Shown here: in pieces, positions 1-9,213 of the stretch | Layout: each line of letters opens with the position of its first letter | Numbering within the stretch: the stretch's first letter is position 1 | Assembly: GCF_000607165.1 (NCBI RefSeq) | Contig: NZ_JFZG01000020.1 | Coordinates: 1-64,000 of the forward strand | Length of the DNA: 64,000 bases | From: Ralstonia pickettii | GTDB lineage: Bacteria; Pseudomonadota; Gammaproteobacteria; Burkholderiales; Burkholderiaceae | Reading direction: 5' to 3' | The notes under the pieces: model-generated | What the model saw: the letters and a program-made list of their open reading frames with translations, nothing else | What the model was told of the DNA's origin: nothing | Database searches by the model: none | Translations under genes and position numbers: made by a program

Positions 1-321
1 CCGCCAACCACTCCTGAATTTCCAGCCAATCGCCAACCACACAATCGACCGCAAACCCGCCCCACTCCTGCTTCTCCACCACCCAACTCCACCGCCTCAA
101 CCTGCGTTTCGGCGCTGTGTTTTGCAGCGAGGGGCGAACTATAGGCGGGTTCTTGGAGGTTGGCAACACCTTTGTCGTTACGGGTTGATGACGAGTTCGT
201 GAAGAATCGCCGCCAGCCCCGTCTGCGCCTAGGATTGCGGCCGCAAAGCACGCGCAAACGAGGCCGCGAATACTCGAGGTTGTTACTCGGGTATTCCCGA
301 GATCACTCCGCTAAGCACTGC
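1..321. other. left-edge region without an assignable gene
   Basis: No recognisable gene is seen. On the minus strand one frame stays open from a GTG at 82 to the window edge (27 codons, rich in Trp and Val) and could be the first codons of a gene lying to the left, but no convincing ribosome binding site or family signature supports it. The stretch next to the end of the enoyl-CoA hydratase gene shows no clear terminator. Confidence 0.3.
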
Positions 322-1098
322 TTATTGGTGCTTGAACGCCGGTGCGCGCTTCTCGACGAAGGCGCGCATGCCCTCTTTCTGGTCTTCCGTGGCGAATGTG
401 GAGTGGAACAGGCGGCGCTCAAGATGTACGCCTTCGCTGAGCGAGGTCTCGTAGGCCGCGTTGATCGACTCTTTGATCATCATGACCGTGGGCAGCGAGA
501 ACCCGGCAATGGTTTCTGCGGCTTGGATGGCTTCGTCGAGCAGCTTGTCTGCGGGGATGACGCGGGAGACCAAGCCGGCGCGCTCAGCTTCTTCAGCGCC
601 CATCATGCGGGCGGTCAAGCAAAGATCCATGGCCTTGGCCTTGGAGACGGCGCGCGGCAGGCGCTGCGTGCCGCCGGCGCCGGGCATGGTGCCGAGCTTG
701 ATTTCTGGCTGGCCGAACTTGGCGGTGTCGGCGGCAAGGATGATGTCGCACATCATGGCCAGTTCACAGCCGCCGCCCAGCGCGTAGCCGGCCACTGCGG
801 CAATCACCGGCTTGCGGATGCGGCGGATGGTTTCCCAGTTGCGCGTGATGTATTCGTTCTTATAGACCGTGGCGAAGTCGTATTCAGCCATGGCGCCAAT
901 ATCCGCGCCCGCGGCGAACGCCTTTTCACTGCCGGTGATGACGATGGCACCGATGTTGGCATCGGCATCGAAGGTGAGCAGCGCGGCGCCAAGCTCATCC
1001 ATGAGCGCATCGTTGAGGGCATTGAGCGCCTTCGGACGATTGAGCGTAATAAGACCGACGCGACCGCGCGTTTCAACCAGAATGTTTTCGTAGGACAT
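322..1098 (-). CDS. enoyl-CoA hydratase (crotonase family)
   Basis: A 258-aa crotonase of normal family length. It should add water across the double bond of a 2-enoyl-CoA in the cytoplasm. Glu112 (in GGGCELAM) and Glu132 (in GQPEIKLG) match the two catalytic glutamates of enoyl-CoA hydratases, and the oxyanion-hole segments AAGADIGAM and GYALGGG are present. The ATG is preceded on the minus strand by a GGAGC ribosome site. It is divergent from paaG across a TetR-type palindrome, so a role as the phenylacetate-pathway hydratase (PaaF-like) is likely; a general fatty-acid hydratase remains possible. Confidence 0.9.
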   Translation of the reverse strand: MSYENILVETRGRVGLITLNRPKALNALNDALMDELGAALLTFDADANIGAIVITGSEKAFAAGADIGAMAEYDFATVYKNEYITRNWETIRRIRKPVIAAVAGYALGGGCELAMMCDIILAADTAKFGQPEIKLGTMPGAGGTQRLPRAVSKAKAMDLCLTARMMGAEEAERAGLVSRVIPADKLLDEAIQAAETIAGFSLPTVMMIKESINAAYETSLSEGVHLERRLFHSTFATEDQKEGMRAFVEKRAPAFKHQ

Positions 1099-1126
1099 GG
1101 AAGCTCCAGTTGGAATGGATGTAATA

Positions 1127-1150
1127 TTAGCCGACCAACCGGTCGGTTAA
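1127..1150. promoter_or_regulatory. TetR-type palindromic operator
   Basis: A 24-bp near-perfect palindrome: arms TTAGCCGACC and GGTCGGTTAA around a 4-bp centre, 9 of 10 positions pairing. It lies in the 83-bp divergent space between the enoyl-CoA hydratase gene and paaG. Palindromes built on CCGACC/GGTCGG are typical of TetR-family repressors of acyl-CoA and phenylacetyl-CoA degradation genes. The repressor gene is not in this window. Control of both flanking genes is inferred from position. Confidence 0.6.
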
Positions 1151-1181
1151 TCAATGAACCGATGACCGAGGAGGAGACAAG

Positions 1182-1970
1182 ATGACTAGCCCGACCATGC
1201 TGCTTGACTGGCATGAACGCGTGGCAACCATCACGCTAAACCGGCCCGATCAGCTCAACAGCTTCACGGCCGGCATGCACCAGGAACTGCGCGACGCGCT
1301 GGACAAGGTGGAGCGCCAGCGGGCCCGCGCGCTGATCCTGACCGGAGCGGGGCGCGGTTTCTGCGCGGGGCAGGATCTCTCCGAACTCAATTTCACGCCC
1401 GGTCAGATGACCGACCTGGGTCAGCTCATCGACGAACAATTCAACCCGCTGGTGCGCCGACTGCGTGCCATGCCCCTGCCAGTGATTGCCGCTGTGAACG
1501 GCGTGGCCGCGGGCGCGGGCGCGAATCTGGCGCTGGCCTGCGACATCGTGATGGCTGCCGAGAATGCGTGCTTCCTGCAGGCCTTCGTGAAAATCGGGCT
1601 GTTGCCGGATTCGGGCGGGACGTGGTTCCTGCCGCAACGCATCGGTGTGGCGCGGGCGATGGGGCTGGCGATGCTTGGCGAGAAGCTGGACGCAAAGACA
1701 GCGCTCGCCTGGGGCCTGATCTGGGGCGTTTATCACGATGCCAAGATCCTGATGACCGAAGTGAATTGCATGGCCGACCACTTGGCCAAGCAGCCGACGC
1801 GAGCGCTGGCCGCCATCAAGCGTGCGATGCATGCGGCGCCCACCCAGTCGCTCGACGCCCAGTTGGATCTGGAACGCGACCTGCAGCGCGAACTCGGCAA
1901 CTCTCATGATTACGCTGAGGGCGTCGACGCATTCCTCAACAAGCGCGTGGCGCATTTCACCGGCGAATAG
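1182..1970 (+). CDS. paaG: 2-(1,2-epoxy-1,2-dihydrophenyl)acetyl-CoA isomerase
   Basis: A 262-aa crotonase-fold protein that should isomerise ring-1,2-epoxyphenylacetyl-CoA to the oxepin in aerobic phenylacetate breakdown. The CAGQDLSE segment (from residue 61) and the PaaG-type active-site stretch LLPDSGGTW (residues 140-148, acid at Asp143) distinguish it from the hydratase next door, which has glutamates there. The ATG follows a very strong GAGGAGGAGA ribosome site. It leads a tight group, paaG-paaI-paaK, with 10 bp to paaI, and sits beside the TetR-type operator. Confidence 0.9.
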   Translation: MTSPTMLLDWHERVATITLNRPDQLNSFTAGMHQELRDALDKVERQRARALILTGAGRGFCAGQDLSELNFTPGQMTDLGQLIDEQFNPLVRRLRAMPLPVIAAVNGVAAGAGANLALACDIVMAAENACFLQAFVKIGLLPDSGGTWFLPQRIGVARAMGLAMLGEKLDAKTALAWGLIWGVYHDAKILMTEVNCMADHLAKQPTRALAAIKRAMHAAPTQSLDAQLDLERDLQRELGNSHDYAEGVDAFLNKRVAHFTGE

Positions 1971-1980
1971 AGGAATCTGC

Positions 1981-2442
1981 ATGACCGAGACCACCCTCCA
2001 CGATGCGCAGGCCCTGGCCGAGGCCGCCTGCAAGAGCATGTTTGACGCCGATGCCTGCACCCGCTGGCTTGGCATGCACGTGGAGGCGGTCGGGCCCGGC
2101 TATGCCCGCTTATCCATGACCGTGCGGCCGGAATTCCTGAATGGCCATCGCACGTGTCATGGCGGACTGATCTTCACGCTGGCCGATTCTGCCTTCGCGT
2201 TTGCCTGCAACAGCCACAATCACAACACGGTGGCGGCTGGGTGCAGCGTCGAATTTCTGCGGCCGGCGCATGGCGGCGATGTGCTCGTCGCCGAGGCAAC
2301 CGAGCAGGTTTTGTCCGGCCGGCATGGCGTGTACGACGTTCGTGTCTCCAACCAAGCCGGTGAGGTGGTCGCCATGTTTCGCGGCAAGTCCGCACAGATT
2401 CGCGGCCACGTCATTCCCGTCTCCGACAGCAGCGAGGCCTAG
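1981..2442 (+). CDS. paaI: hydroxyphenylacetyl-CoA thioesterase
   Basis: A 153-aa hotdog-fold thioesterase of the usual PaaI length. The motif GHRTCHGGLIFTLADSAFA carries the catalytic acid Asp69 and the HGG turn of the family. PaaI hydrolyses dead-end hydroxylated phenylacetyl-CoA products so that CoA is not trapped. The start was set at the ATG after AGAGGAA, 10 bp behind paaG; a longer open frame upstream overlaps paaG and was not used. The arrangement suggests one transcript with paaG and paaK. Confidence 0.9.
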   Translation: MTETTLHDAQALAEAACKSMFDADACTRWLGMHVEAVGPGYARLSMTVRPEFLNGHRTCHGGLIFTLADSAFAFACNSHNHNTVAAGCSVEFLRPAHGGDVLVAEATEQVLSGRHGVYDVRVSNQAGEVVAMFRGKSAQIRGHVIPVSDSSEA

Positions 2443-2519
2443 CCGCACCATCGTTATAAAGATCCGAGATCGCGCCACCACAAGAGGACGCCGCACGACG
2501 GCATCCCGAGGAGACCCGC

Positions 2520-3824
2520 ATGCGCCCCCGCTCGACCGACCTGCCGCTCGATCCAATCGAGACCGCCAGCCGTGACGCCATCCAGGCGTTGCAGCTTGAA
2601 CGCCTGAAGCGCAGCTTGGCGCACGCGTATGAGAACGTGCCGGCCTACCGGGCCAAATTCGACGCGGCGGGCGTGCATCCGTCGGATTTGCGGTCGCTTG
2701 CCGATCTGGCGAGGTTTCCATTCACGACCAAGGCGGATTTGCGCGACAACTATCCGTTCGGCATGTTTGCGGTGCCACAGGATCGGATTGCGCGTATCCA
2801 CGCGTCGTCGGGCACGACGGGCAAACCCACGGTCGTCGGCTACACGCTGGCGGATATCGATACGTGGGCCGGGTTGGTGGCGCGCTCGATTCGGGCGGCG
2901 GGAGCACGGCGCGGCGACAAGGTCCACGTGAGCTACGGCTACGGGCTTTTCACCGGCGGCTTAGGCGCGCATTACGGCGTGGAGCGCGCTGGGCTGACGG
3001 CCATCCCATTCGGTGGGGGGCAGACCGAGCGGCAAGTGCAGTTGATCGTCGATTTTCAGCCGCAGATCATCATGGTCACGCCCAGCTACATGCTGGCAAT
3101 TGCCGACGAGTTCGAGCGGCAAGGCATGGACCCTGCCGCGTCGAGCCTGCAGATCGGCATCTTCGGGGCCGAACCGTGGACGCCCGAGATGCGCAGCGCC
3201 ATCGAAGCGCGCATGGGGCTTTCAGCGGTCGATATCTACGGCCTGTCAGAGGTGATGGGGCCAGGCGTGGCCAGCGAATGCGCCGAGACCAAGGACGGCC
3301 CAACCATCTGGGAAGACCACTTTTATCCGGAGATCATCGATCCGGACACCGGCGAGGTGCTGCCCGACGGCGAGTTCGGCGAACTGGTGTTCACCTCGCT
3401 GACCAAGGAAGCGATGCCCGTGGTGCGCTATCGCACCCGCGATCTGACGCGTCTATTGCCGGGCACGGCGCGTCCGAGCTTCCGTCGCATGGAGAAAATC
3501 ACCGGCCGCTGCGACGACATGATGATCGTGCGCGGCGTGAACGTGTTCCCCTCGCAGATCGAGGAATTAATCCTGAAGCACGCGGCGCTGTCCCCGCACT
3601 ATCAATGCGTGCTCGGCAAGGAAGGACCGCTGGATACGCTGACGGTGCGGATCGAGGCGGCGCTGGGTGCGCCGGCTGACGCAGCCCAATCGGCGGGCCG
3701 CCAACTGGCGCACGACATCAAATCGTTGATTGGCGTGACAGCGGCGATCGAGACGTTGGCCAGCGGCGGGATCGAGCGCTCGGTCGGCAAGGCGCGCCGC
3801 GTGGTGGACTTGCGACGGGGTTAG
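2520..3824 (+). CDS. paaK: phenylacetate-CoA ligase
   Basis: A 434-aa member of the ANL adenylate-forming superfamily, the normal PaaK size. It activates phenylacetate with ATP and CoA, the first step of the pathway. The phosphate-binding loop SSGTTGKPTVVGYT lies at residues 96-109; DIYGLSEVMGPG and the C-terminal hinge region with RGVNVFPSQIEE are also PaaK-like. A GAGGAGAC ribosome site precedes the ATG. It sits 77 bp after paaI and is convergent with mltA. The ring epoxidase genes paaABCDE are not in the window. Confidence 0.92.
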   Translation: MRPRSTDLPLDPIETASRDAIQALQLERLKRSLAHAYENVPAYRAKFDAAGVHPSDLRSLADLARFPFTTKADLRDNYPFGMFAVPQDRIARIHASSGTTGKPTVVGYTLADIDTWAGLVARSIRAAGARRGDKVHVSYGYGLFTGGLGAHYGVERAGLTAIPFGGGQTERQVQLIVDFQPQIIMVTPSYMLAIADEFERQGMDPAASSLQIGIFGAEPWTPEMRSAIEARMGLSAVDIYGLSEVMGPGVASECAETKDGPTIWEDHFYPEIIDPDTGEVLPDGEFGELVFTSLTKEAMPVVRYRTRDLTRLLPGTARPSFRRMEKITGRCDDMMIVRGVNVFPSQIEELILKHAALSPHYQCVLGKEGPLDTLTVRIEAALGAPADAAQSAGRQLAHDIKSLIGVTAAIETLASGGIERSVGKARRVVDLRRG

Positions 3825-3833
3825 TCCCTCTCT

Positions 3834-4988
3834 TTAGCGGGCGGCGACGCCGACGCTGCCACCCTTCGGCACGAGCACCCAAAGGCGGCCCGCCTGCTTC
3901 ATGCGCCCGGCCAAGTCGCCCGCGGCATCGCCATGGCCGAAGTAGTAATCGGCACGGACGGCGCCGCGAATGGCTGAGCCCACGTCCTGCGCAAAAACGA
4001 GTTTCTGGATGGGATCGGTCGACAGCGGCTTGGTGGTCGACAGGAACACCGGGGAGCCCAGCGGAATGTAAGTCGGATCTACTGCAATCGAACGCTCGTC
4101 CGTGAGTGGCACGCCGAGCTTGCCGATCGGGCCGCCCGTGTTGCCCGGCGTCTCTGCAAAGAACACGTAGCGCGGGTTGATGTTGAGCATCTCCTCGACG
4201 CGGCCCGGATTGGCGCGTGCCCAGGCCTTGATTCCCTGCATGGTCGCCTGCACCGGTGTGATTTCACCCATGTCGAGCAGCCAACGCGCGAACGAGCGGA
4301 ACGGCTGGTTGTTGGTCCCGCCCACGCCAAGGCGCATGATGCCGCCCTCTTCCAACTGAACCTGGCCCGAACCCTGGATCTGCAGGAACGCTGCTTCGAC
4401 CGGGTCGTCCACCCAGACAATCTCTTGGCCCTGGAGCGCCGGACTGCGGATCAATTGCGCGCGGGCCGGCAGGGTCTTGCCGCGCCACGCAGCGGGCATG
4501 CGGTACAGCGGCGTCTGATAGGCCCCGTGGCGGGTGCGCGAGCCGCGCAGCAGCGGTTCGTAGTAACCGGTGATGAGGCCACTGTCGGTGCCGTCGTCCT
4601 TCACGACCCGATACGGCGTGAAGTTGTCTTCAAAGAAAACGCGCATGGCAATCGGATCGCCGGCATCCACCATCAGGCCGGCCGTGCACACACGCGACCA
4701 ATCGGCGCGACGCTTCATTGCCTGGCAGTTCGACTGCAGTGCGGGCCAGGCGGAGGCGAGGTCATCGACAGTCCAGCCGGACACATCAGCCCAGGTGGCG
4801 GGAGCCAGATGCCCGCCGAGCGTGCCGGTGGGCGCCTGCGGCGCTTCGACGCGCGGCGGCGGCCCGCTCGTGCAAGCTGCCAGCATTGCGGCGACCAGGG
4901 CCGCGGCCAGGGAACCCATCCGCGCAGCCCATCGGCGGTGCAGGGCGTTGCCGGCTCGTGTCAATGCGTCCAAGGTTGCTGCTGTCAT
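3834..4988 (-). CDS. mltA: membrane-bound lytic murein transglycosylase A
   Basis: A 384-aa outer-membrane lipoprotein that cleaves the MurNAc-GlcNAc bond of peptidoglycan with anhydro-sugar formation. The MltA domain is followed by a 3D barrel domain with the catalytic aspartate in FAQDVGSAIRG. A lipobox MLAAC puts the lipidated cysteine at residue 39; starting at the internal ATG (4919) would leave a signal peptide of usual length (MGSLAAALVAAMLAAC), so the first 23 residues may not be translated. It is convergent with paaK and stands alone. Confidence 0.9.
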   Translation of the reverse strand: MTAATLDALTRAGNALHRRWAARMGSLAAALVAAMLAACTSGPPPRVEAPQAPTGTLGGHLAPATWADVSGWTVDDLASAWPALQSNCQAMKRRADWSRVCTAGLMVDAGDPIAMRVFFEDNFTPYRVVKDDGTDSGLITGYYEPLLRGSRTRHGAYQTPLYRMPAAWRGKTLPARAQLIRSPALQGQEIVWVDDPVEAAFLQIQGSGQVQLEEGGIMRLGVGGTNNQPFRSFARWLLDMGEITPVQATMQGIKAWARANPGRVEEMLNINPRYVFFAETPGNTGGPIGKLGVPLTDERSIAVDPTYIPLGSPVFLSTTKPLSTDPIQKLVFAQDVGSAIRGAVRADYYFGHGDAAGDLAGRMKQAGRLWVLVPKGGSVGVAAR

Positions 4989-5062
4989 GCGTGTTCCATC
5001 CTGTCCGGTGCGGCCCCGGGCTTGGCTACAATGCCTCGCACCCGAGCTTCCCGCCGTCGACC

Positions 5063-5296
5063 ATGAGCGAATTCTTTGAAAACCATCCGATGATGCTGTT
5101 CGGCCTGGAGGCCGGCGTGGCGCTGTTCCTGCTGATCTTCATCGTGATCTGGACGATGTCGGGCGCCAAGAAGCATCCGCGCCCACTGCGTGCGCCGCCC
5201 GAACACCCGTCGCGCCATAGCGATGCCGCCAAGCCTTCGGAATCGACCGCCGCCGCCCCGAAAGATTCGCAAGCGGCCAAATCCGACGCGCCCTGA
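5063..5296 (+). CDS. small single-span membrane protein
   Basis: A 77-residue protein not assigned to a family. Residues 1-10 are acidic, one strong transmembrane helix (about residues 10-33, VALFLLIFIVIW) follows, then a hydrophilic Pro/Ala/Lys tail of about 45 residues with repeated AAP/PK runs. The tail is probably cytoplasmic by the positive-inside rule (KKHPRPLR just after the helix). The upstream gap to mltA contains TACAAT at 5027-5032, a plausible -10 box, leaving a leader of about 25 nt. It is followed at once by apaG on the other strand. Confidence 0.6.
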   Translation: MSEFFENHPMMLFGLEAGVALFLLIFIVIWTMSGAKKHPRPLRAPPEHPSRHSDAAKPSESTAAAPKDSQAAKSDAP

Positions 5297-5303
5297 TTCC
5301 CGA

Positions 5304-5678
5304 TCAGTGCAGCATGCGCGGCATCACCAGCGCAAATTCGGGGATGGGCGCCTCGAAGCGGTGACCGTCTTCAGCCACGCAGAAGTATTCTCCGCGCATC
5401 GTGCCCACGGGTGTCTTGATGGTCGCCCAGCTCGTGTATTCGAAAGACTCGCCCGGCGGCAGCAGCGGCTGGTGGCCAACCACGCCCAGGCCGTTCACTT
5501 CCTGCACCTGCTCGTCGGCGTCGGTGATCACCCAGTGGCGGGAAATGAGCTGGCTCGGCACGTCACCGGTGTTGCGGATGGTGATGGTGTAGGCGAAGGC
5601 GTAGCTGCCCTGTTCCGGCTCGGATTGCTCCGGCAGATAGCGCGTCCGGACCTGGACGGTGAATTCGTAGCTCGGCAT
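5304..5678 (-). CDS. apaG: ApaG/CorD protein
   Basis: A 124-aa single-domain ApaG protein, a small fibronectin-like beta sandwich. Family signatures include [24 protein letters not shown] and [11 protein letters not shown] followed by [22 protein letters not shown]. The protein has been linked to divalent-cation effects and pyrophosphate metabolism, but its biochemical role is not settled. The start MPSYEF fits the family; an ATG four codons upstream is possible. It is divergent from rpe. Confidence 0.9.
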   Translation of the reverse strand: MPSYEFTVQVRTRYLPEQSEPEQGSYAFAYTITIRNTGDVPSQLISRHWVITDADEQVQEVNGLGVVGHQPLLPPGESFEYTSWATIKTPVGTMRGEYFCVAEDGHRFEAPIPEFALVMPRMLH

Positions 5679-5809
5679 GTCGATCCACAATCAGAATTGG
5701 CGCCCATTGTGCGGCATGGCTGTGGCAGCGGCAAGGCGCTGGCAGACGGCCGATCCGGCTAAAATGGCGGCCTCCTTTGCGCATCTGCGCGCCTTATCCG
5801 TCTCCCATC

Positions 5810-6535
5810 ATGTCCGCAGCCATCGATCCGTCCGGTTTCCGCATTGCCCCGTCCATCCTGTCCGCCGACTTCGCCCGCCTTGGCGAAGAAGTGCGCCGCG
5901 TGCTCGAATCGGGCGCCGACTGGATCCATTTCGACGTGATGGACAACCACTACGTGCCGAACCTGACCGTCGGGCCGCTGGTCTGCGAGGCAATTCGCCC
6001 GCACGCGCAAAAGGACGGCAAGCCGGTGCCGATCGACGTGCACCTGATGGTCAGCCCGGTCGATCGCATCATCCCGGACTTTGCCAAGGCCGGCGCTGAC
6101 CTGATCACGTTTCACCCGGAAGCTTCGGAGCACATCGACCGTTCGCTGGCGCTGATCCGCGACAACGGCTGCAAGGCTGGCCTGGTCTTCAACCCGGCCA
6201 CGCCGCTGCACTATCTGGATCATGTGATGGATCGCCTGGACATGGTGCTCATCATGTCGGTCAACCCGGGCTTTGGCGGCCAATCGTTCATTCCGGAAGC
6301 GCTGAACAAGCTGCGCACCGTTCGTCAGAAGCTCGACGCATACCAAGACAAGACCGGCCGCAAGATCCTGCTTGAGATTGACGGTGGCGTGAAGGCAGAC
6401 AACATCGCCGAGATTGCCAAAGCCGGCGCCGACACCTTCGTCGCGGGTTCGGCGGTGTTCGGCAAGCCGGATGCAGATGGCGGCTACCGTGGCACCGTGG
6501 GTGCGCTGCGCCAAGCGCTGGCCCCCCTGGCATGA
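5810..6535 (+). CDS. rpe: ribulose-phosphate 3-epimerase
   Basis: A 241-aa TIM-barrel enzyme that interconverts ribulose 5-phosphate and xylulose 5-phosphate in the pentose phosphate and Calvin pathways. Signatures are [17 protein letters not shown], the [15 protein letters not shown] metal-site strand, DVHLMV and VNPGFGGQ, with EIDGGV near the end. The start at MSAAIDPS was chosen over an ATG 33 bp upstream because the family begins shortly before the IAPSIL strand. TAAAAT at 5760-5765 may be the -10 box. The stop overlaps gph by 4 bp (ATGA), implying coupled translation. Confidence 0.95.
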   Translation: MSAAIDPSGFRIAPSILSADFARLGEEVRRVLESGADWIHFDVMDNHYVPNLTVGPLVCEAIRPHAQKDGKPVPIDVHLMVSPVDRIIPDFAKAGADLITFHPEASEHIDRSLALIRDNGCKAGLVFNPATPLHYLDHVMDRLDMVLIMSVNPGFGGQSFIPEALNKLRTVRQKLDAYQDKTGRKILLEIDGGVKADNIAEIAKAGADTFVAGSAVFGKPDADGGYRGTVGALRQALAPLA

Positions 6536-7263
6536 CGACGGGCGTGCTACCCGCCGGCCCTGTTCGCGCTGTCATCATCGACCTGGACGGGACGATGGTG
6601 GACACCGCGGGCGACTTCCACGCCGCCATCAATGCGATGTTGGAGGCGCTTGGCGCCACGCCGGACATGCCGACCGAGGAAGTCGTCGGCTACGTCGGCA
6701 AGGGCTCGGAAAACCTCGTGCGGCGCGTGCTCGATGCGCGCTTGCCACCGGCTCAGGCCAACAGCCGCTTTGCGGAAGGGCTAGAGGCGTACCAGCGCGC
6801 CTACATCGCCATCAATGGTCAACACGTGAACGTCTATGAAGGCGTGCGCGAAGGGCTGGCTGCACTGCGCGACATGGGCATCGCTCTCGCGTGCGTGACG
6901 AACAAGCCACACGATTTCACGCAGCCGCTTCTGGCGCAGCTCGGTCTGAACACGTATTTCGACCTCGTCTACCCGGGTGACGCCTTCCAGTATCGCAAGC
7001 CCGATCCGTACCCCATGCTGCGGGTGGCGGAGGCGTTTGGCGTGACCCCGACTGAAATCGTGGCCATTGGTGACTCGGAAAACGACGCTCGCGCGGCCCG
7101 CGCGGCCGGCATGCGCGTGCTGGCGGTGCCGTATGGCTACAACCACGGCCAGCCTATACAGCACGCAGGAGCCGATGCTATAGTCGACACACTTTTTGCG
7201 GCAGCTGAGTTGATCCGGCCCTATGCAGAGCCACACAACACCGTCTCTGCCGCTTCAAACTGA
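6532..7263 (+). CDS. gph: phosphoglycolate phosphatase
   Basis: A 243-aa HAD-superfamily phosphatase that removes phosphate from 2-phosphoglycolate. The nucleophile motif [11 protein letters not shown] has Asp17 and Asp19; the later motifs CVTNKP and [11 protein letters not shown] are the Thr/Ser and acidic metal-site motifs. Its 4-bp overlap with rpe and its position just before the trp leader are the usual betaproteobacterial order. Only 6 nt separate its stop from the start of the trp leader peptide, so gph read-through transcripts must enter the attenuator. Confidence 0.93.
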   Translation: MTTGVLPAGPVRAVIIDLDGTMVDTAGDFHAAINAMLEALGATPDMPTEEVVGYVGKGSENLVRRVLDARLPPAQANSRFAEGLEAYQRAYIAINGQHVNVYEGVREGLAALRDMGIALACVTNKPHDFTQPLLAQLGLNTYFDLVYPGDAFQYRKPDPYPMLRVAEAFGVTPTEIVAIGDSENDARAARAAGMRVLAVPYGYNHGQPIQHAGADAIVDTLFAAAELIRPYAEPHNTVSAASN

Positions 7264-7269
7264 CGATCC

Positions 7270-7356
7270 ATGTTCCTGAATCGCAAACGCGTCGACGCTG
7301 GTGGTGACCGGGGGGCCTGGCCCTGGCGGCCCTGGCACGCCCTCGTCCGGGCGTAA
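7270..7356 (+). CDS. trpL: trp operon leader peptide
   Basis: A 28-codon frame, MFLNRKRVDAGG then DRGAWPWRPWHALVRA, with three Trp codons in six (7318-7320, 7324-7326, 7333-7335). It lies directly before trpE and before a set of competing RNA helices ending in a terminator, which is what a transcription-attenuation leader should look like. The ATG is 6 nt after the gph stop and lacks a clear Shine-Dalgarno sequence, so translation may depend on re-initiation after gph or on a promoter in the gph 3-prime end (TATAGT at 7179-7184 is a weak candidate). No experimental support is available here. Confidence 0.75.
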   Translation: MFLNRKRVDAGGDRGAWPWRPWHALVRA

Positions 7357-7503
7357 GCGTTTGCACGGCTGCTGATCGTTCTTCCTCGGTTTCGGCACTC
7401 TGGCGCGTCACGAGCGCGCCGCCCAAACCACCCTCGCATCTCCTGCCCCAAACGCTGACCGCCCGCCGGTCTTCCGCTGGCCCGCTTTCGGCTGCGGACG
7501 ACC
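7337..7503 (+). promoter_or_regulatory. trp attenuator: competing RNA helices
   Basis: Four pairings can be read. (a) ACGCCC 7337-7342 with GGGCGT 7349-7354. (b) Long-range: GGGCG 7349-7353 with CGCCC 7460-7464, and AGCGTTTG 7356-7363 with CAAACGCT 7449-7456. (c) GACCG 7457-7461 with CGGTC 7467-7471. (d) Antiterminator: GGTC-T-TCCG 7468-7476 with CGGA-C-GACC 7495-7503. Helix (b) excludes (c), (c) excludes (d), and (d) excludes the terminator. A ribosome stalled on the Trp codons would cover arm one of (a) but leave 7349-7363 free, favouring (b), then (d), then read-through. One that reaches the stop codon would mask 7349-7363 and favour (c) and termination. The model is inferred from sequence. 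Confidence 0.65.
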
Positions 7504-7528
7504 CTTGCGGGATCGCACGGTCGCTTTT
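7499..7528 (+). terminator. trp attenuator terminator
   Basis: Stem CGACC (7499-7503) with GGTCG (7519-7523), an internal loop, then TGCG (7506-7509) with CGCA (7514-7517) around GGAT, followed by CTTTT (7524-7528). It lies 137 nt before the trpE start. Its 5-prime arm is also the 3-prime arm of the antiterminator, as attenuation requires. Confidence 0.7.
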
Positions 7529-7664
7529 ACGACGTTCGCGCGTTCCCATCCCTGATGTTCTGCTAACGTTCCGACGGCATCATTGACGCTCTTGCGTTTG
7601 CCGTGGAGCGAACGCATGCCGGTGGGCGCGCAACCGCCCGCCTGGCGAATCGACCTGACCGCTC

Positions 7665-9197
7665 ATGACCGAACTCGAATTCAAATCGCTGGCCGACCAG
7701 GGCTACAACCGCATTCCGCTGATTGCCGAGGCTCTGGCCGACCTGGAGACGCCGCTGTCGCTGTATCTGAAGCTGGCGCAATCACACGACCGCGGTACGC
7801 ATACGTTCCTGCTGGAATCGGTGGTGGGCGGCGAGCGCTTTGGGCGTTACTCCTTCATCGGCCTGCACGCGCACACGCTGCTGCGCGTCAAGGGCAACCA
7901 CACCGAGGTGGTGACCGACGGCAAGGTGGTGGAAACGCACGACGGCAATCCGCTGGACTTCATCGCCGCGTTCGAGCGCCGCCAGAAAGTGGCGCTGCGC
8001 CCGGGCCTACCCCGCTTCTGCGGCGGCCTGGCTGGTTATTTCGGCTACGACGCCGTGCGCTTCATCGAGCCACGCCTGGCCGAAACCGCTCCGCCCGATG
8101 ATCTGCAATTGCCCGACATCCAGCTCATGCTGTGCGAAGAGCTGGCCGTGATCGACAACCTGTCGGGCAAGCTCTACCTGATTGTCTACGCCGATCCGTC
8201 CAAGCCCGAGGCCTATTCACGCGCCAAGCAGCGCCTGCGCGCGTTGCGCACGAAGCTGCACCAGCCGGTGGATGTGCCGGTGACGTCGCCGTCGGTGCGC
8301 ACCGACACCATCCGCGAGTTCGACAAGGCCGACTACATCACCGCCGTGCTCAAGGCCAAGGAATACATCGCCGCCGGCGACATGATGCAGGTGCAGATCG
8401 GCCAACGCCTGGTCAAGCCGTTCCGCGACGCACCGCTGTCGCTGTACCGCGCGCTGCGCTCGCTGAACCCGTCGCCATACATGTACTTCTACAACTTCGG
8501 CGACATGCAGATCGTCGGGGCATCGCCGGAAATTCTGGTGCGCCAGGAAGAACGTCGTGTGCCGGCTGCTGAAAACAACGGCAACGGCGCCGACGAATCC
8601 GCCCGCATCGTCACGATCCGCCCGCTGGCCGGCACGCGCCCGCGCGGCAGCACGCCCGAGCGCGATGCGGAACTCGCCACCGAGCTCCTCAACGACCCGA
8701 AGGAAATCGCCGAGCACGTCATGCTGATCGACCTGGCGCGCAACGACATCGGCCGCATTGCCGAAATCGGCTCCGTCAAGGTGACGGACCAGATGGTCAT
8801 CGAGAAGTATTCGCACGTGCAGCACATCGTCAGTTCCGTCGAGGGCCGCCTGAAGCCCGGCATGACCAACATGGACGTGCTGCGCGCGACCTTCCCGGCC
8901 GGCACGCTCTCGGGTGCACCCAAAGTGCGGGCGATGGAGATCATCGACGAGCTGGAGCCGGTCAAGCGCGGCATCTACGGCGGCGCGGTGGGCTATCTCT
9001 CGTTCTCGGGTGAGATGGATCTGGCTATCGCCATTCGCACCGGCATCATCAAGGACGGCAATCTCTACGTGCAGGCCGCCGCCGGCGTGGTGGCCGATTC
9101 GGACCCGGATGCCGAATGGAGGGAAACCGAACACAAGGCGCGCGCCGTGCTGCGTGCCGCCGAGCAAGTGCAAGACGGCCTCGACGCCGATTTCTGA
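7665..9197 (+). CDS. trpE: anthranilate synthase component I
   Basis: A 510-aa protein, normal for TrpE. It converts chorismate to anthranilate using ammonia supplied by TrpG. The N-terminal regulatory domain contains the Trp-feedback element [18 protein letters not shown] (from about residue 46). The C-terminal chorismate-binding domain has NPSPYMYF, the [14 protein letters not shown] segment, [12 protein letters not shown] and the [18 protein letters not shown] signature. It follows the attenuator and is separated by 16 bp from trpG. Both attenuation and feedback inhibition are therefore expected. Confidence 0.96.
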   Translation: MTELEFKSLADQGYNRIPLIAEALADLETPLSLYLKLAQSHDRGTHTFLLESVVGGERFGRYSFIGLHAHTLLRVKGNHTEVVTDGKVVETHDGNPLDFIAAFERRQKVALRPGLPRFCGGLAGYFGYDAVRFIEPRLAETAPPDDLQLPDIQLMLCEELAVIDNLSGKLYLIVYADPSKPEAYSRAKQRLRALRTKLHQPVDVPVTSPSVRTDTIREFDKADYITAVLKAKEYIAAGDMMQVQIGQRLVKPFRDAPLSLYRALRSLNPSPYMYFYNFGDMQIVGASPEILVRQEERRVPAAENNGNGADESARIVTIRPLAGTRPRGSTPERDAELATELLNDPKEIAEHVMLIDLARNDIGRIAEIGSVKVTDQMVIEKYSHVQHIVSSVEGRLKPGMTNMDVLRATFPAGTLSGAPKVRAMEIIDELEPVKRGIYGGAVGYLSFSGEMDLAIAIRTGIIKDGNLYVQAAAGVVADSDPDAEWRETEHKARAVLRAAEQVQDGLDADF

Positions 9198-9213
9198 GGT
9201 CAAGGAGAACACC

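Noticed and set aside
1-82. Truncated minus-strand gene at the left edge
   Set aside because: Only 27 open codons, rich in Trp, with no convincing start; left as a remark.
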